Shown in pieces: positions 24,332 through 31,961 of a stretch of 64,000 nucleotides of DNA (positions within the stretch are counted from its first letter, which is position 1; the number at the start of each line of letters is the position of its first letter). Origin of the DNA: Thermococcus guaymasensis DSM 11113. GTDB taxonomy: Archaea; Methanobacteriota_B; Thermococci; Thermococcales; Thermococcaceae. The DNA lies in assembly GCF_000816105.1 (NCBI RefSeq), contig NZ_CP007140.1:682001-746000 (forward strand). Reading direction: 5' to 3'. A program made the position numbers and the translations under genes. The notes below the pieces were generated by a model, which saw nothing but the letters and a program-made list of their open reading frames with translations, had not been told where the DNA came from and ran no database searches.

Positions 24332-26290
24332 TTAAAGTTCCTCAAATACCAACCTGAACCTCAGCTCCCCCTCTAACGGGAAGAGGATAGTGTAGCTGAC
24401 GCCCTGCTGGATGAAGTCCCAGCCGCTCTCGCTCTGGCTGAGGGTCTTTATCGGGAACTTCCACACCCTTGCCTTCCTGTCGAGCTCTATGGCAACCTTT
24501 CCGATGCCATACGGGTCGTTTATCTCGAACCTCTCGGCCTCGAATTCAGCAGGCTCCTCCATGACGCTGTGGACTGCGAGGTTGAGCTCGACGCCGAAGA
24601 GAGCTTTTACGTCGCTCCTCACGGTGTAGTCCACGACGAAGCCGTCCTCAGTCAGGTGAAAGGTCTTCTCGACCCTCGCCGGCCTTCCGGAGACGGTTCC
24701 GTCCCTCTCGAGGGTGACGCCGCCCTCAAAAAGGCCGTAGTCGTAGGCACCCGTCACGAAATCCCCAAGCTCGATGTGCCTGTTGAGGCGGTACTCGTCG
24801 AGGGTGGTCTCCAGGTCGAGGAAGTGGTCCTGGAGGATGGCCCTAAGGTAGCTGTCGTACGCTAATTCGCGCCTGATCTCCTCAGGTATCTGCTTGCCGA
24901 GCTCGTGGATGCTAGCAACGCCCTCTCCATCTTCTTCCTCCGGCGTGGCCGCCTCGGAAACCTCGTGGTAGTGCTCCCAGCGCCTCATGAGCACGTCGTT
25001 GTAGTTAACGGCCTTCCTCTTGGAGCTGAGCTCGAAGAGCGCCCCGCCATAGGCGGGCTTGAAGACGGCGTAGAAGTTCTCGTTCTCAAGGAAGACCTCG
25101 TCTCTTCCGTCGAAGTCAATGTCCCTCACGAAGCTTCCGGTAGGAACGTGGCTGTTGGCCTTGATGATGTTCTCCCAGATGGCCCTCCTAAGGTGAGGCA
25201 GGTAGACGCCGCCGAAGACGCCGTGCCAGTAGGCGTCGTTGCACTGAGCCTTGAGGAGGAAATGCCTGGCCTCGGGGTTTTCCCTCACCAGCTTGCTCAC
25301 CATGAGCATGCGCTTGTGCATGTAGTTGCTCTCCGGGTACTTGAAGAAGAAGTTCTTCCAGATCCCGCCGCGGACGAATATGCGGTAGCGCTCGAACTGG
25401 CCCCCCTCCTTCAGCTTCTCGACGAACTCGACGAAGAGCTTCGCCTGCTTGGCCGGGAGCGACCACTCGCTCATCTCGAAGTAGGAAGCTATGGGTAGAT
25501 AGACGAGACCCTTCGGTTTGAACCTCTTGAGGTACTCCGAGTAGAGGGTGAGGTTTATCCTCTCGTCGCTCGAAATCCTGTCAAAGAACTCCCTGAGCCA
25601 GCCCTTCTCATAAACCCACTCGTACGTCCCCGGCCAGACACCGAACTTCTCGCCGTCGTCGTGGAAGACCGCGACCCTGCTCTCATCACCGTCATCGAGG
25701 CCGTGGAGGTAATCGAGGGTCTTTTCAACGGGACGGAACGGGATTAGATAGCGGAGCTTCTCGTCTATCGGGAAAACGGTTATGACCTCCCCCCCGTCCT
25801 CGGTGTAGTATGGCCAGTAGAGTTCCTCCTTGCTCAGGCCGGCGCTCATGAAGTGATAATCATCGACGATGACGTACTCTATGCCCGCCTGGCGGAGGCT
25901 CTTGACGAGTTCAGGCTGCCACACCCTTTCGGTCAGCCATACTCCCTTTGAGTCGTATCCAAGCTTCTTTGCGAAATCTTTAAGGAGCTTTATCTGCTCT
26001 ATCCTGTCCTCCTTCGGGATAGCCGCGAGTACCGGTTCGTAGAAGCCTGCAACGACTATCTCAAGCTGCCCCTTCTTCACGAGGCTCTTGAGAAGGTCTA
26101 TGTGCTCCGGCTTGTTCTCTGCAATCCACTCAAGGAGCGGGCCGGAGTAGTGGGCCGCGACCTTCATGTTCGGATATTCTTCCAGCGTCTCCATAAATGG
26201 CCGGTATGACCTTTCGTAGGCGCTCTCAAAGACCCAGCCGAAGTTCCCGAGGGGCTGATGGTTGTGGATTCCAAAGATAAAGTTCACCAT
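24332..26290 (-). CDS. GH57 4-alpha-glucanotransferase
   Basis: This is a 652-residue enzyme closely similar, from memory, to the Thermococcus litoralis 4-alpha-glucanotransferase. That enzyme moves alpha-1,4-glucan chains and makes cycloamyloses during maltodextrin use. The family start FIFGIHNHQPLGNFGWVFE is present. The catalytic nucleophile is E121 in WLTERVWQPE and the acid/base D212 in VFHDDGEKFG (equivalent to E123 and D214 of the T. litoralis enzyme). The C-terminal half is the beta-sandwich domain. ATG 26290 is chosen over GTG 26299 because GGGTGAT overlaps that GTG. No signal peptide, so cytoplasmic. The promoter carries an exact Thermococcales glycolytic motif. Confidence 0.93.
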   Translation of the reverse strand: MVNFIFGIHNHQPLGNFGWVFESAYERSYRPFMETLEEYPNMKVAAHYSGPLLEWIAENKPEHIDLLKSLVKKGQLEIVVAGFYEPVLAAIPKEDRIEQIKLLKDFAKKLGYDSKGVWLTERVWQPELVKSLRQAGIEYVIVDDYHFMSAGLSKEELYWPYYTEDGGEVITVFPIDEKLRYLIPFRPVEKTLDYLHGLDDGDESRVAVFHDDGEKFGVWPGTYEWVYEKGWLREFFDRISSDERINLTLYSEYLKRFKPKGLVYLPIASYFEMSEWSLPAKQAKLFVEFVEKLKEGGQFERYRIFVRGGIWKNFFFKYPESNYMHKRMLMVSKLVRENPEARHFLLKAQCNDAYWHGVFGGVYLPHLRRAIWENIIKANSHVPTGSFVRDIDFDGRDEVFLENENFYAVFKPAYGGALFELSSKRKAVNYNDVLMRRWEHYHEVSEAATPEEEDGEGVASIHELGKQIPEEIRRELAYDSYLRAILQDHFLDLETTLDEYRLNRHIELGDFVTGAYDYGLFEGGVTLERDGTVSGRPARVEKTFHLTEDGFVVDYTVRSDVKALFGVELNLAVHSVMEEPAEFEAERFEINDPYGIGKVAIELDRKARVWKFPIKTLSQSESGWDFIQQGVSYTILFPLEGELRFRLVFEEL

Positions 26291-26306
26291 GGCTATCACC
26301 CGCTCT

Positions 26307-26323
26307 TATCACTAAAGGTGATA
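26307..26323 (-). promoter_or_regulatory. Thermococcales glycolytic motif (Tgr/TrmBL1 operator)
   Basis: The sequence is exactly TATCAC-N5-GTGATA (spacer TAAAG), the palindrome bound by the sugar-responsive regulator Tgr/TrmBL1. It lies between the TATA box of the GH57 gene and its ATG, at the expected transcription start. In known cases this position means repression that is lifted by maltodextrins, the mode of glycolytic and sugar-uptake genes. Confidence 0.9.
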
Positions 26324-26332
26324 CAGATGTGT

Positions 26333-26344
26333 GGATATAAATAC
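26333..26344 (-). promoter_or_regulatory. TATA box of the GH57 gene
   Basis: GTATTTATATCC on the minus strand is a good archaeal TATA element. Its centre is about 48 bp before ATG 26290, putting the transcript start about 22 bases before the ATG, inside the Tgr operator. Confidence 0.75.
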
Positions 26345-26351
26345 TTTGCTC

Positions 26352-26978
26352 TCAGAGCAGAGAGAAGAGGTAGAGGGAGAGCGCCACGAAAACCTGGTTG
26401 GAGAAGTTGTCGTCTGGGGGCAGGTCATAGAACTCGACTATCGTCCCTACAAGAGCCCCGACGAGGGCGAACTTGAGGCCGAGGAGGGGGTAGATTATCA
26501 ACAGGGCGCTGATGAAGTAGGCAAGGCTGCCCTCAAGGCTCTTGCCGTTGGAAAACCTGTGCCGGCCGAAGTTCTTCCCGATTATCGCGGCTACGGCATC
26601 CCCTACGGTAGCGACCGTTACGGCCGCTATCGCAATTTCCCTGCTGAAGAAGTAGACAACTATCAGGGAAGCTAGGGTGAAGTAGATATGAGCCGCAACA
26701 CCTTCTTGCTCGTGCTCCCTCTCGATCTCCGTAACGTGATGCTCAATAACCTCAATTCCCGTCACGACTTCAGGATTGATCAGTCGGAGCTTTACCTTTA
26801 TCCTGTCCCTAATCTCCTCGATTATCCGGAAGGGTTCGAGGACAACGAAAACCACGAAGGCAACAGTTATGAAGGTGAGGGTGAACTCCCTGCCGGTGAG
26901 CTGGTAAATGGCCGGGACAGTGAGGCCGGTTAAGTGAATGGCCTTACGCTTCAGCTCGGTTTTTAAGCCCGTGCTCAC
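26352..26978 (-). CDS. Dolichol-kinase-like membrane enzyme (SEC59/phosphatidate cytidylyltransferase fold)
   Basis: This is a 208-residue integral membrane protein with about six helices. The family motif ATVGDAVAAIIGKNFGRHRF is followed by NGKSLEGSLAYF, typical of COG0170 enzymes that use CTP to phosphorylate polyprenols (dolichol kinase, phytol kinase). In archaea such an enzyme could supply dolichyl phosphate for protein glycosylation or recycle isoprenoid alcohols; the exact lipid is unknown. It starts with GTG 26978, inside the end of the upstream HAD gene (35-bp overlap), so the two are translated together. Confidence 0.78.
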   Translation of the reverse strand: MSTGLKTELKRKAIHLTGLTVPAIYQLTGREFTLTFITVAFVVFVVLEPFRIIEEIRDRIKVKLRLINPEVVTGIEVIEHHVTEIEREHEQEGVAAHIYFTLASLIVVYFFSREIAIAAVTVATVGDAVAAIIGKNFGRHRFSNGKSLEGSLAYFISALLIIYPLLGLKFALVGALVGTIVEFYDLPPDDNFSNQVFVALSLYLFSLL

Positions 26979-27645
26979 GCTTTATCACCTCCAGGGCCTC
27001 GATTAAATCGTTCACCACGTAATCGGCGTTTTTAACTGCTAGACCTCTGAAGTGACCCCTCTTGACCAGTATCCCCACGGCCCTTATTGCTTTTGCCCCC
27101 GCCATATCGGTCTCATCTCTGTCACCAACAACGTAGACCTCTCTATCGGGAAAACGGCTCAAAGCCAGGCGGAAGTTGTGGGGGGTCAGCTTGGAGTGGC
27201 CCGTTTCGCCGCTGATTATGACAGAGTCAAAGTAGCCCCCAAGCCCGAGGCGTTCGATCTTCCTCCTCTGCCACCGGGAGGAAGAGTCTGTAACGAGCAC
27301 AATCTTGGCTCCGAGGCTTTTAAGACCTTCAAGAAAGGGCACCGCATCCGGGTAAAGCCTCAGGTTCGAGAAGAACACCTCCTCGACTATCTTAAGGGTT
27401 CTGGAAAACCCATCGCCCGGCTCCTTCCCATAGACCCTGAAAAAGACCTCCCTCAGGATGTCCTCCAGTTCCATCTTGTGCAGGGACTCAACCCGGTAGA
27501 GCTCCTTGTAACCCCCAAAGAGGATGTATTTTATCAGCCGAAACTTTCTTTCCCGCAGGAGTTCTAGGAAGAGCCTCAGAAGAACTTTCTTTCCCGCCTC
27601 CCACGTGGTGCAGAGTGTATCGTCGAGGTCCACTATTACAAGCAT
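26944..27645 (-). CDS. HAD-superfamily hydrolase
   Basis: This is a 233-residue phosphatase-type HAD protein. Motif I is IVDLDDTLCTTWE near the N-terminus, motif II is VLVTDSSSRW, motif III the lysine in GHSKLTPHNF, and motif IV VYVGDRDETDMAGAKAI. The helical insertion after motif I is a type-1 cap. ATG 27645 is preferred, with GGGAGGG six to seven bases upstream; the in-frame codon at 27663 lacks a binding site. It overlaps the dolichol-kinase-like gene by 35 bp, so its substrate may be a lipid or nucleotide phosphate in the same pathway (inference). Confidence 0.82.
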   Translation of the reverse strand: MLVIVDLDDTLCTTWEAGKKVLLRLFLELLRERKFRLIKYILFGGYKELYRVESLHKMELEDILREVFFRVYGKEPGDGFSRTLKIVEEVFFSNLRLYPDAVPFLEGLKSLGAKIVLVTDSSSRWQRRKIERLGLGGYFDSVIISGETGHSKLTPHNFRLALSRFPDREVYVVGDRDETDMAGAKAIRAVGILVKRGHFRGLAVKNADYVVNDLIEALEVIKREHGLKNRAEA

Positions 27646-27725
27646 TGAACCCTCCCACTCCAATCGGGGGAATGGAAGTTAAAAGCATAGCGACAGGCTT
27701 AAAAAGCAGGAAAGGAAACAATCTG

Positions 27726-27977
27726 ATGATGAGGGGAGAAACTCTCATACTAGCGGGCATGATCACGATAATAGCCGGCTTCCTGCTGGTGTTTATAGGA
27801 ACCTTGATTTCCGCCCTAGGGGGCAATGGGGATGTTGAGGGCGGGGGAGTGATAATGATAGGCCCCATACCCATAGTTTTCGGCACGAGCAGGGGAGCAG
27901 TTACCCTGGTCTCGATTTTAGCGGTTCTGCTCATGGTGCTCTGGATAATCGGCGCCCTGTTGGCGAGGAGGGTATGA
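27726..27977 (+). CDS. Small membrane protein, DUF131/TIGR00304-like
   Basis: This is an 83-residue protein with two membrane segments, one near the N-terminus (LILAGMITIIAGFLLVFIGTLI) and one at the C-terminus (VSILAVLLMVLWIIGALLARR). Between them GGGVIMIGPIPIVFGTS matches the archaeal DUF131/TIGR00304 signature. No function is known. It overlaps nothing but ends one base before the GTG of the antiporter gene, so the two form an operon and the small protein may be an accessory subunit. Confidence 0.7.
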   Translation: MMRGETLILAGMITIIAGFLLVFIGTLISALGGNGDVEGGGVIMIGPIPIVFGTSRGAVTLVSILAVLLMVLWIIGALLARRV

Positions 27978-27978
27978 T

Positions 27979-29166
27979 GTGGAGTTTTTAGCTGCCCTTG
28001 CAGTTCTGCTCGTCACCGCGAAGAGCCTCGAATGGGCCTTCGAGAGGTTCGAGATACACCCCATAATAGCCCACGTGCTCACGGGTATTGTACTGGGGCC
28101 CTTCCTCCTCGGCCTTGTTGAACCCACTCCAGACCTCAAGGTTCTGGCGGAGTTCGGGCTCATCATGATGATGCTCTACATGGGTTTAACGAGCAACTTC
28201 TCGGCGATAGCCCAGAACACCAAAAAGGCGGTAGTGGTTGCCACCCTCGGAGTTGCCGTCTCCTTCGCGCTGGGGTTCCTCACGGTCTACTCCTTTGGCA
28301 AGCCCCTCTCCGCGGCGATCTTCGTGGGGGTGACCCTTGGAAACACAGCAATAGAAGTTACCAGCGGTGTCCTCGTCAAGGAAAGGGTGAAGAGGGTCGT
28401 TTCCTCCATTCTTATGGGCGCTGCCTTCGCCGACGACATACTAGCCGTTTACCTCATCGGCATCGTCACTGCCATGGCAGGGGGGAGCCTCAGCCTTCAG
28501 GCTTTCGGGGTGCTCACCCTCAAGATATTCGCCTTCATAGGAGCGACGATCCTCGTCTCCGAATTCGTGTTCAAAAAGGCCGAGTGGTTCAGGAACGTTG
28601 TCAAGAACCTCAACGTGTTCTTCACGTTCACCCTCATACTGACCTTCCTGCTCGCCATAATAGCGGAAAACATCGGCCTCAACCAGATAATCGGTGCCTA
28701 CCTGGCTGGCCTCACGATAAGCAGGCTCCGCGAGAGGAAGGACCCGCTGGTCGTAACGAGGATTAAGCTCAACGAGCTTATTGAAGACCTCCAAGTTGTT
28801 CTTACCGAGTTCTTCATGCCGCTCTTCTTCATCTACGTTGGGCTCATGTTCAACCCTCCGCTGAGCCAGGTCAGCCTCCCGCTGATAATTGGTTTATACC
28901 TCTCGGCAGTCCTTGGAAAGCTTATCGGCTGCGGTCTCGGCGCAAAGCTTTCCGGCCTCAGCTGGGACGACTCCATAGCAGTCGGCATAGGAATGGGGGG
29001 CAGGGGAAGCCTTGAGCTGGCCATTCTGACCTTCGGCCTCAACGCCGGGCTGATAGATCAGGGCCTCTTCGCGAGCGTCATAATTGTGTCTATGCTGACG
29101 GCACTCACGACGCCGGTATTCTTCAAGGCGTACCTCAAAAGGCAAAAGCTTAAATCATCATCCTGA
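27979..29166 (+). CDS. CPA2-family Na+(K+)/H+ antiporter
   Basis: This is a 395-residue antiporter with about 12 membrane segments. The paired aspartates expected in the ion-binding helix are visible in GAAFADDILAVYLIG, and GNTAIEVTSGVLV marks the crossed unwound helix. It lacks the cytoplasmic RCK/KTN domain of KefB-type proteins and matches the short NapA/KefB-like form. It should exchange Na+ or K+ for protons across the cell membrane. The start is GTG 27979 (MEFLAALAVLL), directly after the DUF131 gene. Confidence 0.85.
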   Translation: MEFLAALAVLLVTAKSLEWAFERFEIHPIIAHVLTGIVLGPFLLGLVEPTPDLKVLAEFGLIMMMLYMGLTSNFSAIAQNTKKAVVVATLGVAVSFALGFLTVYSFGKPLSAAIFVGVTLGNTAIEVTSGVLVKERVKRVVSSILMGAAFADDILAVYLIGIVTAMAGGSLSLQAFGVLTLKIFAFIGATILVSEFVFKKAEWFRNVVKNLNVFFTFTLILTFLLAIIAENIGLNQIIGAYLAGLTISRLRERKDPLVVTRIKLNELIEDLQVVLTEFFMPLFFIYVGLMFNPPLSQVSLPLIIGLYLSAVLGKLIGCGLGAKLSGLSWDDSIAVGIGMGGRGSLELAILTFGLNAGLIDQGLFASVIIVSMLTALTTPVFFKAYLKRQKLKSSS

Positions 29167-29186
29167 GAGCGACCACCGGTGAGAGC

Positions 29187-30338
29187 ATGTTTCCAGAGCG
29201 GGGGGCAAGCGAGGAGGAAGTGCTTGAAGAATTACGGCGGAAAACCGCCGAAGATTTAACGTTCGACTCCGGAAGGATTCTCGGCTCCATGTGCACCTAT
29301 CCTCATCCCTTTGCGATTAAGGTAATCACCGAGTTCATAGACAGAAACCTCGGAGACCCGGGTTTGCACGTGGGGAGCAGGAAGGTTGAGGAAGAGGCAG
29401 TTGAGATGCTCTCAAACCTCCTCGGTCTCGAAAGGGGCTACGGGCACATAGTTTCCGGGGGCACCGAGGCGAACATTTTAGCGGTAAGGGCATTCCGCAA
29501 CTTGGCCGACGTTGAGGAACCAGAGCTCATACTCCCGAGGAGCGCCCACTTCTCCTTCATCAAGGCCGGCGAGATGCTGGGAGTTAAGCTCGTCTGGGCG
29601 GAGCTGAATAAAGACTACACCGTCAACGTGAGGGACGTTGAGGATAAGATTACGGACAACACGATTGGAATCGTCGGAATAGCGGGAACGACAGGCCTCG
29701 GGGTCGTGGACAATATTCCGGCTTTAAGCGATCTGGCTCTCGATTACGGGCTTCCGCTCCACGTCGATGCCGCTTTCGGGGGCTTCGTGATTCCCTTTGC
29801 TAAGGCCCTGGGCTACGACATCCCGGACTTCGACTTTCGCTTAAAGGGCGTGAAGAGCATAACCATAGACCCCCACAAGATGGGCATGGTGCCGATTCCA
29901 GCCGGCGGCATAATCTTCCGCGAGAAGAAGTACATCGACGCGATAAGCGTCTTGGCCCCTTACCTCGCTGGTGGGAGAATATGGCAGGCCACCATAACGG
30001 GAACGAGGCCCGGGGCGAACGCTCTCGCGGTCTGGGCGATGATCAAGCACCTCGGCTTCGAGGGCTACAAGGAGGTCGTGAGGAGGGCGATGGAGCTGAG
30101 CCGGTGGTTTGCAGGGGAACTGAAGAAGATTCCAGGCGTTTACCTTATCCGCGAGCCAGTTCTGAACATTGTCTCCTTCGGCACGGAGAACCTTGAGCAG
30201 GTCGAAGAGGATCTGAAGAGAAGGGGCTGGGGCATAAGCGCCCACCGCGGTTACATCAGAATCGTTCTCATGCCCCACGTGAGGAGGGAACATTTAGAAG
30301 AGTTCTTGAGGGATTTGAGGGAGATTGTGCGGGGTTAA
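29187..30338 (+). CDS. mfnA: L-aspartate/L-tyrosine decarboxylase MfnA
   Basis: This is a 383-residue PLP-dependent decarboxylase of group II. The PLP lysine is in SITIDPHKMG, preceded by HVDAAFGGFV (the Asp that contacts the pyridine nitrogen) and HIVSGGTEANILAVRA (the phosphate-binding region). In Thermococcus, which lacks methanofuran, the enzyme decarboxylates aspartate to beta-alanine for coenzyme A synthesis; in methanogens it makes tyramine. The length is typical. GGTGAGAGC lies before the ATG. It stands alone, 20 bp after the antiporter gene. Confidence 0.9.
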   Translation: MFPERGASEEEVLEELRRKTAEDLTFDSGRILGSMCTYPHPFAIKVITEFIDRNLGDPGLHVGSRKVEEEAVEMLSNLLGLERGYGHIVSGGTEANILAVRAFRNLADVEEPELILPRSAHFSFIKAGEMLGVKLVWAELNKDYTVNVRDVEDKITDNTIGIVGIAGTTGLGVVDNIPALSDLALDYGLPLHVDAAFGGFVIPFAKALGYDIPDFDFRLKGVKSITIDPHKMGMVPIPAGGIIFREKKYIDAISVLAPYLAGGRIWQATITGTRPGANALAVWAMIKHLGFEGYKEVVRRAMELSRWFAGELKKIPGVYLIREPVLNIVSFGTENLEQVEEDLKRRGWGISAHRGYIRIVLMPHVRREHLEEFLRDLREIVRG

Positions 30339-30510
30339 TAACGCAGGATTTAATATCGCGATACTAAAAGGGTGAAATCAACCCGTAACCCCCTGAAGTC
30401 CACGTTGGCCACCCCCTCGACTTCGGAATTTCCGCTATGCGCTTCTTGACCTTTAGTTGACACTTTGAGATTAAGCTGTGATGCCCAAAGGACTCACTGA
30501 AAGAAATGAG

Positions 30511-30567
30511 ACGGTCAGTCCGTCACTCCCTCGTCACGGCTCGGACAAGGCTGAACTCATCATCCCG
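30511..30567 (-). ncRNA. C/D-box guide sRNA (second of tandem pair)
   Basis: On the minus strand a textbook C/D architecture is present: C box ATGATGA (30557-30563), 12-nt guide, D' box CCGA (30541-30544), 3 nt, C' box GTGACGA (30531-30537), 12-nt guide, D box CTGA (30515-30518). The D guide (GGGAGTGACGGA) pairs over 10 nt with CCGUCACUCC of the archaeal 16S decoding site and, by the N+5 rule, points at U1406 (E. coli numbering). The D' guide (GTTCAGCCTTGT) pairs over 10 nt with CAAGGCUGAA of 16S and points at G902. The rRNA sequences are from memory. A TATA-like element lies about 28 bp before the C box. Confidence 0.78.
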
Positions 30568-30586
30568 GGAAAAGTTGGAACGGGCG

Positions 30587-30595
30587 CTTAAAAGG
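30587..30595 (-). promoter_or_regulatory. TATA-like box of the downstream C/D sRNA
   Basis: CCTTTTAAG on the minus strand is centred 28 bp before the C box at 30563, which puts the predicted transcript start just before the sRNA. It supports an independent promoter for the second sRNA. Confidence 0.55.
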
Positions 30596-30596
30596 C

Positions 30597-30655
30597 TTGC
30601 TCAGCGATCACCTTTCCTTCCTCACCGTTCGGTTCGCCCATCACTCATCATCGCG
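30597..30655 (-). ncRNA. C/D-box guide sRNA (first of tandem pair)
   Basis: Minus strand: C box ATGATGA (30645-30651), 12-nt guide, D' box CCGA (30629-30632), 3 nt, C' box GTGAGGA (30619-30625), 14-nt guide, D box CTGA (30601-30604). The D' guide (GTGATGGGCGAA) pairs with UUCGCCCAU of archaeal 23S rRNA just before the A-loop, with further pairing through one G-U, and points at about C2530 (E. coli numbering). The D guide ends AGGTGATCG and pairs over 9 nt with CGAUCACCU at the 3' end of 16S rRNA, pointing at about C1533. Targets are from remembered rRNA sequences. The C' match and 14-nt guide are slightly less ideal than in its neighbour. Confidence 0.7.
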
Positions 30656-30674
30656 GGTTAGCATTGGTAGAGGG

Positions 30675-30685
30675 TCTTTAAGAGG
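30675..30685 (-). promoter_or_regulatory. TATA-like box of the upstream C/D sRNA
   Basis: CCTCTTAAAGA on the minus strand is centred about 28 bp before the C box at 30651, the same geometry as for the second sRNA. The element lies in the gap between the end of the TasA-like gene and the sRNA. Confidence 0.5.
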
Positions 30686-30721
30686 TTTCCTATCCTCAAC
30701 CAAAAAGAGAAGAATAAAACA

Positions 30722-31318
30722 TCACTGGCTGGCCGTTATTATTAGCCCCACATCCGCGCTGTCCGTGAGGCACTCGTTGCCCGCTGAAGGGGAGAGTTTG
30801 ATTGTTATTGTGACTTTAATTTGCTCATCCGGCTTTAGCAAGCCGTTGAAGATGCTGAGCTCGCTCATGTTGACTTCGCGGAGAGTCTTTCCGATGTAGT
30901 TGCTTAGGGCAGTGTCAGTACCGTTCACCTCAACGCGGAAGTCGGCTATCGTCAGGTATTCGCTGAGCTCGCCGACTTCTGGGGTGTTGTCCACCAGGGC
31001 CTCTGCCTTGCTCAGCGAGCCGTCCTCTAGGTCAGTCACGTTGAAGAGAAGCCCAACTGAAGAGACCGGATAATCACCGCGGTTCTTCACGTAGAATGTG
31101 AACGTCCTGCTCTCTCCGGGCGCGAGGTTGTCGAAGGAGAACAGTTTGTAGTCGTCGTAGAACCTTTTGCCGTCCTTGCTTATGCCAATGTCGAAGTCGC
31201 CTGTGGAGACCTCGTTTCCGCTGGACTTCGCAACGTCGCTGAAGTAGGAAACGCCCAGGTGTACTCCGGCCAGGAACACCAGCAGGGCCGCAACTCCAAC
31301 TATTATGTAGCGTTTCAT
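30722..31318 (-). CDS. TasA/camelysin-like secreted protein (archaeal bundling-pilin type)
   Basis: This is a 198-residue exported protein. The N-terminal helix MKRYIIVGVAALLVFLAGVHLG is followed by VSYFSD at about residues 23-28, the hallmark of SipW-type substrates (TasA, CalY). Then come TGDFDIGISKDG and FSFDNLAPGESRTFTFYVKNRGD, the TasA beta-sandwich core including the LAPGES turn. Bacterial TasA and the Pyrobaculum AbpA pilin form donor-strand-exchange filaments that bundle in biofilms; assigning this protein the same role is inference. ATG 31318 has AGGTGGT upstream and a TATA box at 31361. The gene is monocistronic. Confidence 0.75.
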   Translation of the reverse strand: MKRYIIVGVAALLVFLAGVHLGVSYFSDVAKSSGNEVSTGDFDIGISKDGKRFYDDYKLFSFDNLAPGESRTFTFYVKNRGDYPVSSVGLLFNVTDLEDGSLSKAEALVDNTPEVGELSEYLTIADFRVEVNGTDTALSNYIGKTLREVNMSELSIFNGLLKPDEQIKVTITIKLSPSAGNECLTDSADVGLIITASQ

Positions 31319-31360
31319 TGAAACCACCTAAGGTAGTTCTCATGGGCTGATACGATAATT

Positions 31361-31372
31361 GATTTATAAAGT
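31361..31372 (-). promoter_or_regulatory. TATA box of the TasA-like gene
   Basis: ACTTTATAAATC on the minus strand is a strong TATA element about 48 bp before ATG 31318, leaving a short leader with the AGGTGGT ribosome binding site. The upstream AT-rich stretch to 31400 shows no other recognised site. Confidence 0.7.
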
Positions 31373-31551
31373 TTTTGATTTTTAGTCGTAAGAATTAGTT
31401 CCCAGAACTAGATATAATGGCCGGTGAACAACCGCCTGGGTAGATGATGAGACCGGAGGTCTACGAGGTCGTCAGAAGCTTTGAGAACCCGTTCGTGGAA
31501 TGAGGCAAAAACGTTATTACCCTTCTCATCCATCTTTTATCGGCGGGACGA

Positions 31552-31731
31552 ATGGAGGAAGTCGAAGTGGTTTATGAGAAAGGCGTCTTTAAGCCGTTGA
31601 AAAAGGTGAACCTCAAGGAGGGAACTCACGGGAAGGTGATCCTCGAACTCGGGTTAGCGGACATCATTGAGAGGTTCGGCGAGAAAGTCGAGAAAGACGC
31701 CCTCAGGGAATTCCTGGAGGAGCGGAGATGA
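31552..31731 (+). CDS. DUF104/UPF0165-family antitoxin
   Basis: This 59-residue protein starts MEEVEVVYEKGVFKPLKKVNL, the signature of the DUF104 (UPF0165) antitoxin family, and ends LREFLEERR. It is closely related to the copy at 39477 (MERIEVVYRNGVFVPLKKVHL...VFLEERR). It should pair with a PIN-domain toxin encoded directly downstream, but only a collapsed remnant of that toxin is left, overlapping its stop by 4 bp. The antitoxin itself looks intact. Confidence 0.82.
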   Translation: MEEVEVVYEKGVFKPLKKVNLKEGTHGKVILELGLADIIERFGEKVEKDALREFLEERR

Positions 31732-31961
31732 TAGTAGTAGATACCTCCGTTTTCATAGATGCCCACTTCAGAAACGCAATTCTCGTCTCAAACGATAAGT
31801 TTCAGGTGGATAGCGCTCTGAAATTTGGAATCAAAGCATTCTACCTGCTTGAGGAATGGCAGGAGTTAAATAAGCTCCTTATTGTAGATTCAACAGATAT
31901 GGAAGTCAGTAGAAGGGGAAGATTAATAAACGCGGCATCTTGTCCTAATAACAATGACTGA
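31728..31961 (+). pseudogene. PIN-domain toxin remnant with internal deletion
   Basis: The 77-codon frame begins MIVVDTSVFIDA, the first strand and first catalytic Asp of a PIN toxin. It then jumps directly to RNAILVSNDKFQVDSALKFGIKAFYLLEE, which is the C-terminal end of the same family. About 60-80 residues of a normal ~140-residue toxin, with at least one catalytic acid, are missing. The joint is in frame. The product cannot be an active nuclease. The copy at 39659 keeps more of the N-terminus but the same ending, which confirms the alignment. The tail runs into the flippase start. Confidence 0.75.

Noticed and set aside
30479-30530. C/D-like boxes on the plus strand (GTGATGC, CTGA, ATGAGAC)
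   Set aside because: The boxes deviate from consensus and no D box follows at the correct distance; the minus-strand assignment explains the region better.
31444-31503. 19-codon frame starting MMRPEVYEVVRSFENPFVE upstream of the DUF104 gene
   Set aside because: Too short to assign, no clear ribosome binding site; perhaps a gene fragment, but nothing supports a family.
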